Origin: Gelidibacter salicanalis
Lineage (GTDB): Bacteria; Bacteroidota; Bacteroidia; Flavobacteriales; Flavobacteriaceae
DNA: 64,000 nt
Direction: 5' to 3'
Assembly (NCBI RefSeq): GCF_007997285.1
Contig: NZ_VORX01000003.1
Location: forward strand, 1-64,000
The notes below the pieces were generated by a model. The model made no database searches. It was given only the letters and a program-made list of their open reading frames with translations, and was not told the DNA's origin. Both the position numbers and the translations under genes were made by a program. Below are positions 35,720 through 44,662 of the stretch, piece after piece (positions within the stretch are counted from its first letter, which is position 1; each line of letters opens with the position of its first letter).

Positions 35720-36661
35720 CTACATTAAAAATTTTGAACTAATTGATCTGTTGTAGTGTACGTTATGCATCACCTCAGCAAATAAATTAGCGCAACTGAT
35801 TACTCTAATCTTGTTGCTCTGTTGCTTTAAAGGAATTGAATCTGTAACAATCAATTCTTCTAATTTTGAATTTTCCAGGCGCTCATAAGCATTACCTGAT
35901 AAAATTGGATGTGTACAAATGGCTCTAACACTTAGAGCGCCACGCTCCATCATTAAATCGGCCGCTTTAGTCAATGTTCCCGCGGTATCCACCATATCAT
36001 CTACTAAGACGACATTTTTACCGGTAACATCACCAATCAATTCCATATGCGAAATGACATTAGCCTTTTCGCGCTGTTTGTAACATATAACCACATCACT
36101 TTCTAAAGCTTTAGAATAAGCATAAGCTCTTTTAGACCCCCCCATATCCGGCGAAGCAATGGTTAAATTGTCAAGATTTAAACTTCTTAAATACGGTAAA
36201 AACACTGTGGATGCGAATAAATGATCAACCGGTTTTTCAAAAAAGCCCTGAATTTGATCAGCATGTAAATCCATCGTGATAATTCGGGTTGCACCCGCAG
36301 CTTCCAACATTTTCGCTACTAATTTAGCTGCAATTGGCACGCGAGGCTTGTCTTTTCTATCCTGTCTTGCCCAACCAAAGTATGGCAATACTGCGGTGAT
36401 GTGTCTTGCTGAAGCACGCTTTGCGGCGTCAATCATCAATAACATTTCCATTAAATTTTTAGGCCCAGGATGTGTTGATCCAATGATAAACAATCTTGTT
36501 CCTCTGATTGATTCTTCATAAGATGGCTGAAACTCACCATCACTATAAGTTGATGTAATCACCTTACCAAGCGGCTCCCCAAAGGTAGCGGCTATTTTCT
36601 CTGCAAGTTCTGTACTCTGTGAACAAGCAAAAATTTTGGCTTTTGTAGCAACGTTAGGCAT
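35720..36661 (-). CDS. prs: Ribose-phosphate pyrophosphokinase
   Basis: Makes PRPP from ribose 5-phosphate and ATP for nucleotide, histidine and tryptophan synthesis. The 313-residue protein shows the class I hallmarks: STYSDGEFQ (about residues 38-46), ARQDRKDKPRVPIAAK (about 103-118), TMDLHADQIQGFF (about 135-147), and the PRPP-binding loop VLVDDMVDTAGTLTKAA (about 221-237). Confidence 0.97.
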   Translation of the reverse strand: MPNVATKAKIFACSQSTELAEKIAATFGEPLGKVITSTYSDGEFQPSYEESIRGTRLFIIGSTHPGPKNLMEMLLMIDAAKRASARHITAVLPYFGWARQDRKDKPRVPIAAKLVAKMLEAAGATRIITMDLHADQIQGFFEKPVDHLFASTVFLPYLRSLNLDNLTIASPDMGGSKRAYAYSKALESDVVICYKQREKANVISHMELIGDVTGKNVVLVDDMVDTAGTLTKAADLMMERGALSVRAICTHPILSGNAYERLENSKLEELIVTDSIPLKQQSNKIRVISCANLFAEVMHNVHYNRSISSKFLM

Positions 36662-37026
36662 CTGTAATGAAGTGTTTTATAACAACTAAAGTGTCGTTCT
36701 GTTTAACAGGCTGCAAATTTAGGAATTTATTTGGACAGAAATGGATAAATGGAAGATATTTTTAGGTGTATTTGATTAATGGTTGAAATTAGAATCAAGA
36801 TCGCTTCGCTGTAAGAACCAAGAATCAAGACATTAAATTCTGATCGGGATAATTCGTGGGAAGATTTAGCATTCAGCTAGTTGGGTTTTAAAACGGCAAA
36901 ACCATGAGATTGAAAATCATTTTGAAGAAGCTAACGAATCCTGCTTAAGACTATTTTTCTATATAAATTTATAATTTCCCTTAAATTTAATCCGCCAACA
37001 ATGATTGTTTATAATAAAATATTCTA
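36662..37026. other. Intergenic region between prs and tRNA-Leu
   Basis: Holds the prs -7 box (minus-strand TAAATTTG at 36714-36721, 52 nt before the ATG). Beyond that I see AT-rich sequence without an open frame, repeat or hairpin of note. Confidence 0.6.
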
Positions 37027-37034
37027 TAATTTTG
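37027..37034 (+). promoter_or_regulatory. -7 box of tRNA-Leu
   Basis: TAATTTTG fits TAnnTTTG and ends 11 nt before the mature tRNA 5' end. Confidence 0.6.
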
Positions 37035-37045
37035 CAGTCCTAATT

Positions 37046-37125
37046 GCTCAAGTGGCGGAATTGGTAGACGCGCTGGATTCAAAATCCAGTTCTTCGGAGT
37101 GCGGGTTCGATTCCCGCCTTGAGTA
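37046..37125 (+). tRNA. tRNA-Leu (anticodon CAA)
   Basis: Acceptor arms GCTCAAG/CTTGAGT, D arm with GGTAGAC, anticodon stem CTGGA/TCCAG around TTCAAAA, a short variable arm (TTCTTCGGA) and T arm GCGGGTTCGATTCCCGC. No encoded CCA. Reads UUG codons. Confidence 0.96.
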
Positions 37126-37129
37126 CTGC

Positions 37130-37163
37130 AAAGGCTTCAACAGAAATGTTGGAGCCTTTTTTA
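37130..37163 (+). terminator. Terminator after tRNA-Leu
   Basis: AAAGGCTTCAAC pairs with GTTGGAGCCTTT with one G-T wobble, followed by T-rich sequence. Confidence 0.85.
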
Positions 37164-37271
37164 TTTTATAACATTAACTTTTGAAGTTGTTTTATTATCT
37201 TTTCTGCAAATTGCAATTCCTGTCATTAATCTACTTTAAAGAATGTTGATTGTAATAAATACGAGAATATT

Positions 37272-38234
37272 ATGAATGCAGGAACGTATTCCGCAGATCT
37301 ATTAGGTGAAGGTTTTGAGCACATGTGTTTGCCCTTAAAAGACGATTACGAAGGACGTGTCATTGCAACATTAGTACGAAAAAAACCCGAACGCCAATCG
37401 ACCAAAGCCATTTTATACATTCACGGGTTTAATGACTATTTCTTTCAAACGGAGCTCGCGAAAAAATTTAATGATAAAGGTTTCAATTTTTATGCCTTAG
37501 ACTTAAGAAAATACGGTCGTTCTTTTTTAGAACATCAAAAGTTAAATAATGTTCGGTCTCTAGAAGAATATGACGAGGAGATACATATGTCTTTACAAAT
37601 ACTAAAAAGAGAACACAATGCGCAGGTCATTTTAATGGGACATTCTACTGGTGGGCTGATTGTCACTAATTATGCAGGAAGAAATCTAAACAGCAATTTC
37701 TTTCACGGGGTCATCTGCAATAGTCCGTTTTATGAGTTTAATCTCAATGCATTTGAGAGAAAAATTGGAATTCCTCTCCTATCTGCTTTGAGCACCTATT
37801 TCCCAAATAAAAAGATTTCAGCAGGACTCTCAGAATTATATGGCTATAGCCTTCACAAGGACAACTTTGGCGAGTGGAACTACGTGTTGGCTTGGAAACC
37901 TCATACTATTAAAGATGTTAATTTGAGCTTTATTGATGCCATTCACAAAGGGCATAAAAACATTCAGAACAATCTAAAAATCGATGTGCCGTTACTTGTC
38001 ATGTATAGCAGCCAATCGGCTTTTGATAAAAAGTGGTCGGATAAATTTTTGGAAGCTGATGCTGTATTAAACGTCAAGCATATTAAACATTATGCCCACA
38101 AAATTGATGGGAATGTCACCACTTGCGAGATCAAAAACGGGATGCACGATTTAATTTTATCTAAAAAATCTGTTAGAGCCCAGGTGTATAAAACCATGTT
38201 CGAATGGATTGATAAACATTTTGCCCTCCAATAA
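37272..38234 (+). CDS. Alpha/beta hydrolase, monoacylglycerol lipase/lysophospholipase-like
   Basis: The 320-residue protein has the oxyanion region LYIHGFNDYF (about residues 49-58), the nucleophile elbow GHSTGG (about 122-127) and the catalytic His in NGMHDLILSK near residue 295; an acidic residue in LLVMYSSQSAFDKKW probably completes the triad. It is a serine hydrolase of the Hydrolase_4 type. There is no signal peptide, so a cytoplasmic location is inferred. Substrate unknown. It is a single gene downstream of tRNA-Leu. Confidence 0.87.
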   Translation: MNAGTYSADLLGEGFEHMCLPLKDDYEGRVIATLVRKKPERQSTKAILYIHGFNDYFFQTELAKKFNDKGFNFYALDLRKYGRSFLEHQKLNNVRSLEEYDEEIHMSLQILKREHNAQVILMGHSTGGLIVTNYAGRNLNSNFFHGVICNSPFYEFNLNAFERKIGIPLLSALSTYFPNKKISAGLSELYGYSLHKDNFGEWNYVLAWKPHTIKDVNLSFIDAIHKGHKNIQNNLKIDVPLLVMYSSQSAFDKKWSDKFLEADAVLNVKHIKHYAHKIDGNVTTCEIKNGMHDLILSKKSVRAQVYKTMFEWIDKHFALQ

Positions 38235-38315
38235 CCTTTTAGGTCAAAATACTGAGCTGGAATATGTTTACGCCTCCAAAAATGCGATACACTCAACAAA
38301 GATTGAATATTCAAA

Positions 38316-38633
38316 TTAGAGCTTGTCATACCCATCAAATTTCGGACTTACAATACGTTTCCATTCGGGATATTTCTTGATGTAGGCAAATACGTAAGGA
38401 CAGTAAGGAAGTAAGGTGATATTGTTTTCGTCTAAATACTGCAAGGTTTTCTCCACTACGGCCGATGCTGCACCCTTACCCGCTAATTCCGGATCTGTTT
38501 CAGTATGGATCAACGCTATTTTATCGCTAGGCGCTTTATAATCAATAAAGGCAAAGTGACCATCAATTTCAATTTCAAAACGCTTTTTTTCTTCGTTTTT
38601 AACTAATGGAATGTCAATATATTCTGATTTCAT
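38316..38633 (-). CDS. Small GNAT-like N-acetyltransferase (YjdJ type)
   Basis: The 105-residue protein has the acetyl-CoA loop region HTETDPELAGKGAASAVVEKTL (about residues 45-66, with the GKGAA core), preceded by the beta strands FAFIDYK and KIALIHT, and ends with PYCPYVFAYIKKYPEW, the pattern of the short YjdJ/Gcn5-related family. Substrate unknown. Single gene, convergent with the hydrolase. Confidence 0.88.
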   Translation of the reverse strand: MKSEYIDIPLVKNEEKKRFEIEIDGHFAFIDYKAPSDKIALIHTETDPELAGKGAASAVVEKTLQYLDENNITLLPYCPYVFAYIKKYPEWKRIVSPKFDGYDKL

Positions 38634-39036
38634 AGTTTCAATTTTTTAGTATAAAAAATTTATAAGATGCCTATTATATTCTTAGACTTCCTTGGGTATT
38701 GTCTTATAATTCCGACAGATCCCTAAAAACTTACATGGTCTCAGATTTGATAGCTAAACGAACCAATACCTGTAAATTTAATAAATCCTTTGATTTTTTA
38801 GGTGAAATACTTCTAAAAGTATACACGACAATTTCCCATTCGGCCTTTACCAATGCTGTCTATAGTGTAGCCTATCCTAGTGGTCCATATATGGCATTCC
38901 TATCTAAAAAGATTATGTTTTAAACCTAGACACCTTATTAGTAAGCTTTTCAATCCGCATAACCCATAACATCTTCAAAATACTCCTCCTTTTAGCCCAA
39001 ATTTCCCCCATCGGAACTCCCATAAATTCATTTTCT
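38634..39036. other. Intergenic region before the GMC oxidoreductase gene
   Basis: One open frame of 74 codons (38699-38923) has no recognisable domain and no promoter; I regard it as chance. No clear hairpin or repeat seen. Confidence 0.5.
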
Positions 39037-39068
39037 TTGTGAGTTCGCTGATGTAAAGATTAAATTTG
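39037..39068 (+). promoter_or_regulatory. Promoter of the GMC oxidoreductase operon
   Basis: TTG 39037-39039 and TAAATTTG 39061-39068, spacer 21 nt; 28 nt before the TTG start codon. Confidence 0.65.
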
Positions 39069-39096
39069 CACAGATCCAAATTAAAAGTACAACACA

Positions 39097-40782
39097 TTGA
39101 ATAAGGCGTATGATGCCATCGTTATCGGAACCGGAATTTCGGGAGGATGGGCGGCAAAAGAATTATGTGAACACGGACTCAAAACCTTGGTCCTTGAGCG
39201 TGGACGAATGGTTAACCATGGTGATTATCCGACAGCAACAAAAGACATTTGGGATTTTGAATTCCGTGGTAAGCCTAGCGCCGCTGCTACAGCTAATCAA
39301 GAAACACAAAGTCGCACGGGTTTTGTGACCCAAGAAACCACTGCCCATTGGTTTGTTAACGATTTAGAACACCCTTATAATGAAACCAAACGCTTTGATT
39401 GGATTAGAGGCTACCATGTTGGCGGACGCTCCCTCACTTGGGGGCGACAGGCTTTAAGAATGAGCGACCTCGATTTTGAAGCAAACAAACTGGAAGGGAT
39501 TGCGGTAGATTGGCCAATTCGTTATAAAGACATTGCGCCTTGGTATACCAAAGTGGAACAGTTTATTGGCGTGTGTGGTGAAAATTTAGGTTTACCACAT
39601 TTGCCCGATAGTCATTTATCGCCCGCCATGCCTTTAAATGAAGTGGAGAAAGATTTTAAAGATCAAATTTCCAAGCATTATAAGAATCGGCATTTAACTA
39701 TGGGGCGCTTCGCTAATCTTACGGGAGATGCCCAACATACTGGCAGAGCTAATTGCGCGTATCGAAATAGATGCATGCGTGGTTGCCCATTAGGTGCCTA
39801 CTTCAGTAGTAATTCGTCCACTTTACCTGCTGCAGAACGTACCGGAAATATGACCTTAAGACCATATTCCATAGTTTCTGAGATTGTTTATGACGACATA
39901 AGCAAAAAAGCAACAGGCGTGAAAATTATAGATGCGCAAACTCATGAAACTTTAGAGTTTTCAGCTAAAATCATCTTTTGTTGCGCCTCTACGGTTGGCA
40001 CAACAAGTATTTTACTACAATCCAAATCAGAACGATTTCCAAATGGATTGGGTAATGATAGTGGCGAATTGGGCCACAACTTAATGGACCACCACTTTCG
40101 AGTAGGTGCTACCGGCACCACCACCAAATTCAAACAGGTGCCTTACATTAATAATCGCCCTGCAAGTTTTCATATTCCACGTTTTAGAAATTTAAAAGAC
40201 GGAGAACCTCAATCTAACTTTTTAAGAGGCTATTCCTTTCAAGGCAGTGCAAGCCGAACTGACTGGCGCCGCGCCATTAAAGAGTTGAGCTATGGAGAAG
40301 CGCTTAAAGACAAGCTTTTAAAACCTGGGCCTTGGCGCATCGGCATGACTGGTTTTGGTGAATGTCTACCCTATCATGAGAATAAAATGACGCTCGATGA
40401 TACTAAAAAAGACCAATGGGGACTTCCAACAGTCACTTTTGATGCGGAATTTAAAAAAAATGAGTTGGAGATGCGTAAAGACATGCAGCAAGAAGCCATA
40501 AAAATGTTAAAGCTAGCAGGTTTTGAAGACGTTAAAGGTTTTGATACCGCGCTCTATTTAGGGCACGCCATTCATGAAATGGGAACTGCACGAATGGGCC
40601 ATGACCCTAAAACATCCGTGCTCAATAAATTTAATCAAATCCACGCCGTTTCCAACGTATATGTCACGGATGGCTCGTGTATGACCTCTTCCGGAAATCA
40701 AAATCCGTCGCTAACTTATATGGCACTTACGGCGCGAGCGGTAGACCATGCGGTAAAACTGTTAAAACAAAATCTATTGTAA
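39097..40782 (+). CDS. GMC-family FAD-dependent oxidoreductase
   Basis: The 561-residue protein has the N-terminal FAD site AIVIGTGISGGWAAKE (about residues 7-22), a Cys-containing segment CAYRNRCMRGCP (about 227-238) and the GMC C-terminal signature HEMGTARMGHDP, then VYVTDGSCMTSSGNQNPSLT (His and Asn pair). It resembles the large subunit of gluconate/sugar dehydrogenases that oxidise sugars or polyols. The start is TTG 39097: a stop lies upstream in frame and no ATG comes before the FAD motif. It overlaps the small-subunit gene (TAATG), which supports a complex. Confidence 0.9.
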   Translation: MNKAYDAIVIGTGISGGWAAKELCEHGLKTLVLERGRMVNHGDYPTATKDIWDFEFRGKPSAAATANQETQSRTGFVTQETTAHWFVNDLEHPYNETKRFDWIRGYHVGGRSLTWGRQALRMSDLDFEANKLEGIAVDWPIRYKDIAPWYTKVEQFIGVCGENLGLPHLPDSHLSPAMPLNEVEKDFKDQISKHYKNRHLTMGRFANLTGDAQHTGRANCAYRNRCMRGCPLGAYFSSNSSTLPAAERTGNMTLRPYSIVSEIVYDDISKKATGVKIIDAQTHETLEFSAKIIFCCASTVGTTSILLQSKSERFPNGLGNDSGELGHNLMDHHFRVGATGTTTKFKQVPYINNRPASFHIPRFRNLKDGEPQSNFLRGYSFQGSASRTDWRRAIKELSYGEALKDKLLKPGPWRIGMTGFGECLPYHENKMTLDDTKKDQWGLPTVTFDAEFKKNELEMRKDMQQEAIKMLKLAGFEDVKGFDTALYLGHAIHEMGTARMGHDPKTSVLNKFNQIHAVSNVYVTDGSCMTSSGNQNPSLTYMALTARAVDHAVKLLKQNLL

Positions 40783-41336
40783 TGATGGATAGAAGAACGG
40801 CTCTTAAAAACATGGCGCTTTCCTTTGGTTTTGCGGTTTCAGGGACTACCATCATAAGTGTGTTTAATTCCTGCAGCGATGCAAAAACGACGGTAATCTC
40901 TGAATTTTTTAAGGCTAGTGAAATGTATAGCATCTCGCAGTTAGTAGACCTTTTGCTGCCTACGACAACTACTATAGGAGCGAAAGACCTCAATATTGCC
41001 CGCTTCATTGACAAGATGTGCCAGCACGTTTTAAACGCCGAACAACAGATGGAGATGAAATTAGGCACCGAAGAGTTTTCAAAAAGATTTAACAATATTA
41101 CTGGAAAAGTCCCTGTAGACGGGAATGTGGAAGATTACCAAAAAATGTTAACCACTTATTTTCATATTTCAGAAGCTCAACAGGATGCGGTTTTTGAATT
41201 ATTAGATTCAGATTATCAGTTGCTTGCACATGATTTAAAACCAGACTATCGCTTGTATACGTTTTTAACTACCGTGCGAGAGTTAAGTTTATTGGGCTTC
41301 TTTACCTCCCAAACCATCATGGAATTGGAAGCCTAA
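40782..41336 (+). CDS. Gluconate 2-dehydrogenase subunit 3-like protein, Tat-exported
   Basis: The 184-residue protein begins MMDRRTALKNMALSFGFAVSG, a twin-arginine signal, with a lipobox-like SVFNSC near residue 29, so export by Tat and possible lipid attachment are likely. The remainder (MYSISQLVDLLLPTT, then ARFIDKMCQHVLN) matches the subunit 3 family, which accompanies GMC dehydrogenases and probably carries the large subunit across the membrane by hitch-hiking. It starts in the stop of the GMC gene. Confidence 0.87.
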   Translation: MMDRRTALKNMALSFGFAVSGTTIISVFNSCSDAKTTVISEFFKASEMYSISQLVDLLLPTTTTIGAKDLNIARFIDKMCQHVLNAEQQMEMKLGTEEFSKRFNNITGKVPVDGNVEDYQKMLTTYFHISEAQQDAVFELLDSDYQLLAHDLKPDYRLYTFLTTVRELSLLGFFTSQTIMELEA

Positions 41337-41467
41337 CGTTAAACATTCTTAAAAAGATACCAATAGTTTCTGAGCAGTTTCCATCGTTCAATCCCTTTTT
41401 TAAATTTATGTGTCATAATCATAATTTTTGTAAATTATACCCTGCTTACAAACCATACCGCATACTT

Positions 41468-42397
41468 ATGAAAACGAAAATCTTACTTTCTTTTGTGTTT
41501 ATTTTTTCATGTCAATTTTTTATGTCGGCACAAGACACTGATAAAATACTGGAAAACGGGCTGGCTGAACTCGCCCAAGGTTTTGAAGGCGATGTAGGTA
41601 TTTATGTGTACAATCTCAAAACCCAAAAAGAAGCGGCTATCAATGCAGATACTATTTTTCCGACGGCGAGTATTGTTAAAGTGCCAATTTTAATTGAAGT
41701 GTTCAATCAGATAAAAGCAGGGAAACTTCATCTTAAGGACACCCTTATTTATGATGCAAAACGTGTTTATGGCGGGTCAGGATTAATGCAGTTTTATAAA
41801 GATAGCACCGTTACTGACCTGCGTACTTTGGTGTCTTTAATGATAACGATGAGCGATAATACCACGTCATTGTGGTGTCAAGAACTTGTAGGCGGCGGCC
41901 TGGCCATCAATAAAACTATGGCCGACTTAGGCTTAAAACATACACGCGTGAACAGCCGAACTGAAGGTAGAACCGAAGATTGGGAAACTTATGGTTGGGG
42001 ACAAACCACACCTCGTGAAATGGCATCCTTACTTATACAAATGAGAGAAAGAACTTTGGTTGATGAAGCTGCGAGTGATGAGATGTACCGTATTATGGGC
42101 AACTCTTTTTATACCGATTATTCACTTTCTCAAATTCCACCATACGTTCAAACTGCTGCGAAACAAGGGATGGTTAATAAATCGCGTTCAGAGCTGGTCA
42201 TGGTGAATGCGCCAAGTGGCGATTACGTATTTTACATTGCTACTAAAAATAATGCCGATGAATCTTGGGGATTTAATAATAAAGCTTGGGAATTACAGAG
42301 AGCAATTTCCGCCTATTTATGGAATTATTTTGAACCAGAATCGGACTGGAAACATGCTGCAGGTTTTGTGGATTTGGTGACTGGATTAAAATATTAA
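41468..42397 (+). CDS. Class A beta-lactamase-like serine hydrolase
   Basis: The 309-residue protein has a signal peptide (about residues 1-21, ending FMSAQD). Active-site elements of the fold are visible: TASIVKVPI (SxxK), TMSDNTT (SDN) and AAKQGMVNKS (KxG). The omega-loop Glu context typical of true class A enzymes (ExxLN) is not apparent; the region reads RTEDWETYGWGQTTP. It may be a divergent beta-lactamase or a peptidoglycan-active relative. An upstream in-frame ATG (41408) would precede a non-signal sequence, so ATG 41468 is chosen. No regulator gene is adjacent. Confidence 0.8.
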   Translation: MKTKILLSFVFIFSCQFFMSAQDTDKILENGLAELAQGFEGDVGIYVYNLKTQKEAAINADTIFPTASIVKVPILIEVFNQIKAGKLHLKDTLIYDAKRVYGGSGLMQFYKDSTVTDLRTLVSLMITMSDNTTSLWCQELVGGGLAINKTMADLGLKHTRVNSRTEGRTEDWETYGWGQTTPREMASLLIQMRERTLVDEAASDEMYRIMGNSFYTDYSLSQIPPYVQTAAKQGMVNKSRSELVMVNAPSGDYVFYIATKNNADESWGFNNKAWELQRAISAYLWNYFEPESDWKHAAGFVDLVTGLKY

Positions 42398-42413
42398 TTC
42401 TTGTGCGAAACTT

Positions 42414-42450
42414 TTAAAAAAGGCCTCAAAAGAATAATTGAGGCCTCCCT
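42414..42450. terminator. Terminator between the beta-lactamase-like gene and galT
   Basis: AGGCCTCA pairs with TGAGGCCT (8 bp, 10-nt loop) with A and T runs on the two sides; it can end both convergent units. Confidence 0.85.
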
Positions 42451-42471
42451 ATTTTTACTATAAGTTTATTA

Positions 42472-43494
42472 TTACACAACCAAAGCCCTTAGCCTATCCG
42501 CTGCTTGCTCCGCAGTAATATCACGTTGTGGTGAGCCAAACATCTCATAGCCTACCATAAATTTCTTAACCGTCGCACTTCTCAATAATGGCGGATAAAA
42601 ACTCATATGCCAATGCCAATGGGTATTATCTTCTCCGTTGGTTGGGGCTTGATGAATCCCGCTAGAATACGGAAATGACACTTGAAACAGTGCATCATAA
42701 GCTTTGGTGATTTTAGAAATTGCATCCGCAAAAGCGATACTTTCAGCATCTGATAATTCTGAAATATTTGTGTAGTTATACTTTGGAACGATCATAGTTT
42801 CAAATGGCCAAACCGCCCAAAATGGCGTCAGCACTACAAAGTGATCATTCTCATAAATGATACGTTCTTTTGCTTCAAGTTCCTGTTTTAAATAATCACC
42901 CAAAAGACTGCTTTTATGCGTATCATAATAGGTTTTTTGATGTACATCTTTTTTCTCTACCTCATTTGGCAGCGTGGACTGACTCCAAATTTGACCGTGT
43001 GGATGTGGATTGCTACAGCCCATTACAGCACCCTTGTTTTCGAAAATTTGCACGTAATTAATCGCTTCATTAGAGCCTAATAATTCATATTCAGCTTGCC
43101 AAGTTTTCACCACTTTCGTAATGTCTTCAATCGCCATATCCGCCAAACTTTTGGAGTGGTCAGGGCTAAAACAAATCACCTTGCAAATACCTTGCTCACT
43201 TTCTGCTTTAAACAAGCCTTCATCTATTGAGAACACAGGTGATGTGGTTTGTAAAGCCGCAAAGTCATTGGTAAAAACAAAGACATCTTTATAATCGGGA
43301 TTTACTTCGCCATTAATTCGTGTATTCCCAGCACACAAATAACAATCGGGGTCATGAGATGGACGATTTTCATTAGCCACCGCTTCATTTTGTCCTTGCC
43401 AGGGGCGCTTTGCTCTATGTGGCGATACCAATACCCATTCGCCAGTTAATATATTGAATCGTTTATGTGAGTACTCTTGTAAATTTGAATTCAT
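42472..43494 (-). CDS. galT: Galactose-1-phosphate uridylyltransferase
   Basis: Exchanges UMP between UDP-glucose and galactose 1-phosphate in the Leloir pathway. The protein (340 residues from ATG 43494) has the zinc site CYLCAGN (about residues 51-57), the active-site NPHPHGQIWSQ with the nucleotidyl His (about 160-170) and HWHWHMSFYPP near residue 290. A longer start at 43512 in the same frame overlaps the galK stop; which is used is open. Last gene of the galactose operon. Confidence 0.95.
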   Translation of the reverse strand: MNSNLQEYSHKRFNILTGEWVLVSPHRAKRPWQGQNEAVANENRPSHDPDCYLCAGNTRINGEVNPDYKDVFVFTNDFAALQTTSPVFSIDEGLFKAESEQGICKVICFSPDHSKSLADMAIEDITKVVKTWQAEYELLGSNEAINYVQIFENKGAVMGCSNPHPHGQIWSQSTLPNEVEKKDVHQKTYYDTHKSSLLGDYLKQELEAKERIIYENDHFVVLTPFWAVWPFETMIVPKYNYTNISELSDAESIAFADAISKITKAYDALFQVSFPYSSGIHQAPTNGEDNTHWHWHMSFYPPLLRSATVKKFMVGYEMFGSPQRDITAEQAADRLRALVV

Positions 43495-43508
43495 CGTCTT
43501 ATAATATT

Positions 43509-44660
43509 TCATTTAATAATATGTGTTCCCTGCGACAGTTTCACCTTGTAGACAGAGCACTCATTACCAAATTGCTTTTTAAACTGTTTAGAAACTTTTC
43601 TTTTAAAAGTTTTAAATTCGCTCTTCAGTACCAAATTGATGGTACAGCCACCAAATCCACCACCCATCATTCGGGCACCAGCAACGTTGGGACTAACTCT
43701 AGCCCGATCGACTAAAAAATCGAGCTCAGCGCAACTTACTTTGTACTGCGTGCTCAAACCCTCATGAGATTGATAGAGCAAATGTCCTAAAATTTCGACA
43801 TCATTTGCTTCTATTACTTCCGCAAAATGCAATACGCGGTTATTCTCTTCAATGACATAGAGTGCTTTTTGATAATCAGCTTCACTAATTTCAGTTTTCA
43901 AACCATCCAAATCCTCCTTTGTGGCATCCCTTAATGCGGCCACGTTCAAAAGTCTTGAAATGTTCTCACATACGGCGCGGCGGTCATTATAGGCGCTTTC
44001 AGACAAATCATGTTTCACGTTGGTATTGATCAGCATCAATTCATAATCTTTAAAATCGATGGTATAAGGTTTTGCTTCCACAGTTCTACAGTCTAAAAGC
44101 AAGGCACTGTCTGTAACACCAAACATGCTGGCATACTGGTCCATGATACCGCATTGTACGCCTACAAAATTGTGTTCGGCTTTTTGAGACACCAAAATCA
44201 TCTCTTCCTTAGTCAAACCAAGATTAAATAGCGTATTTAAGCCATACACAAAACTGTTTTCTAGAGCTGCTGATGAGGACATGCCGGCACCACCCGGAAT
44301 GTTTCCCGCAAATACACTATTAAAGTTTCCAGGAGACTTGCCTAACTTCTGTAATTCTGCAACCACCCCCAAAATGTAATTTTGCCAGCCACCATCATTC
44401 AAGGGTTTTATACCATCCAGCCCAAATTCATATAATTCTTCCTTGTTTAAGGCAACAATTTGACTGGTGGAGGCGTCACTCTTTTGAATGGCAAGTACAA
44501 TGCCCTTATTAATTGCAGCAGGAAACACAAAGCCTTCGTTGTAATCAGTATGTTCTCCTATCAGATTAATTCTTCCCGGAGAATAGACCAGTAAGGGTTT
44601 GGTTTTAAACTGTTCTTTAAAACGTTTTTTAACGTCTTTAACTAATTTCTTATTCTTCAT
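43509..44660 (-). CDS. galK: Galactokinase
   Basis: Phosphorylates galactose at C1. The 383-residue GHMP kinase has the galactokinase signature PGRINLIGEHTDYNEGFVFP (about residues 25-44), the ATP loop GNIPGGAGMSSSAALE (about 123-138) and the C-terminal GARMMGGGFGGCT. An in-frame ATG at 44702 lies inside the transporter gene; ATG 44660, just 2 nt past the transporter stop, fits homologues. Central gene of the operon. Confidence 0.96.
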   Translation of the reverse strand: MKNKKLVKDVKKRFKEQFKTKPLLVYSPGRINLIGEHTDYNEGFVFPAAINKGIVLAIQKSDASTSQIVALNKEELYEFGLDGIKPLNDGGWQNYILGVVAELQKLGKSPGNFNSVFAGNIPGGAGMSSSAALENSFVYGLNTLFNLGLTKEEMILVSQKAEHNFVGVQCGIMDQYASMFGVTDSALLLDCRTVEAKPYTIDFKDYELMLINTNVKHDLSESAYNDRRAVCENISRLLNVAALRDATKEDLDGLKTEISEADYQKALYVIEENNRVLHFAEVIEANDVEILGHLLYQSHEGLSTQYKVSCAELDFLVDRARVSPNVAGARMMGGGFGGCTINLVLKSEFKTFKRKVSKQFKKQFGNECSVYKVKLSQGTHIIK

Positions 44661-44662
44661 AA

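Noticed and set aside
38699-38923. 74-codon plus-strand frame before the GMC gene
   Set aside because: No domain, no promoter signal, composition like the AT-rich surroundings.
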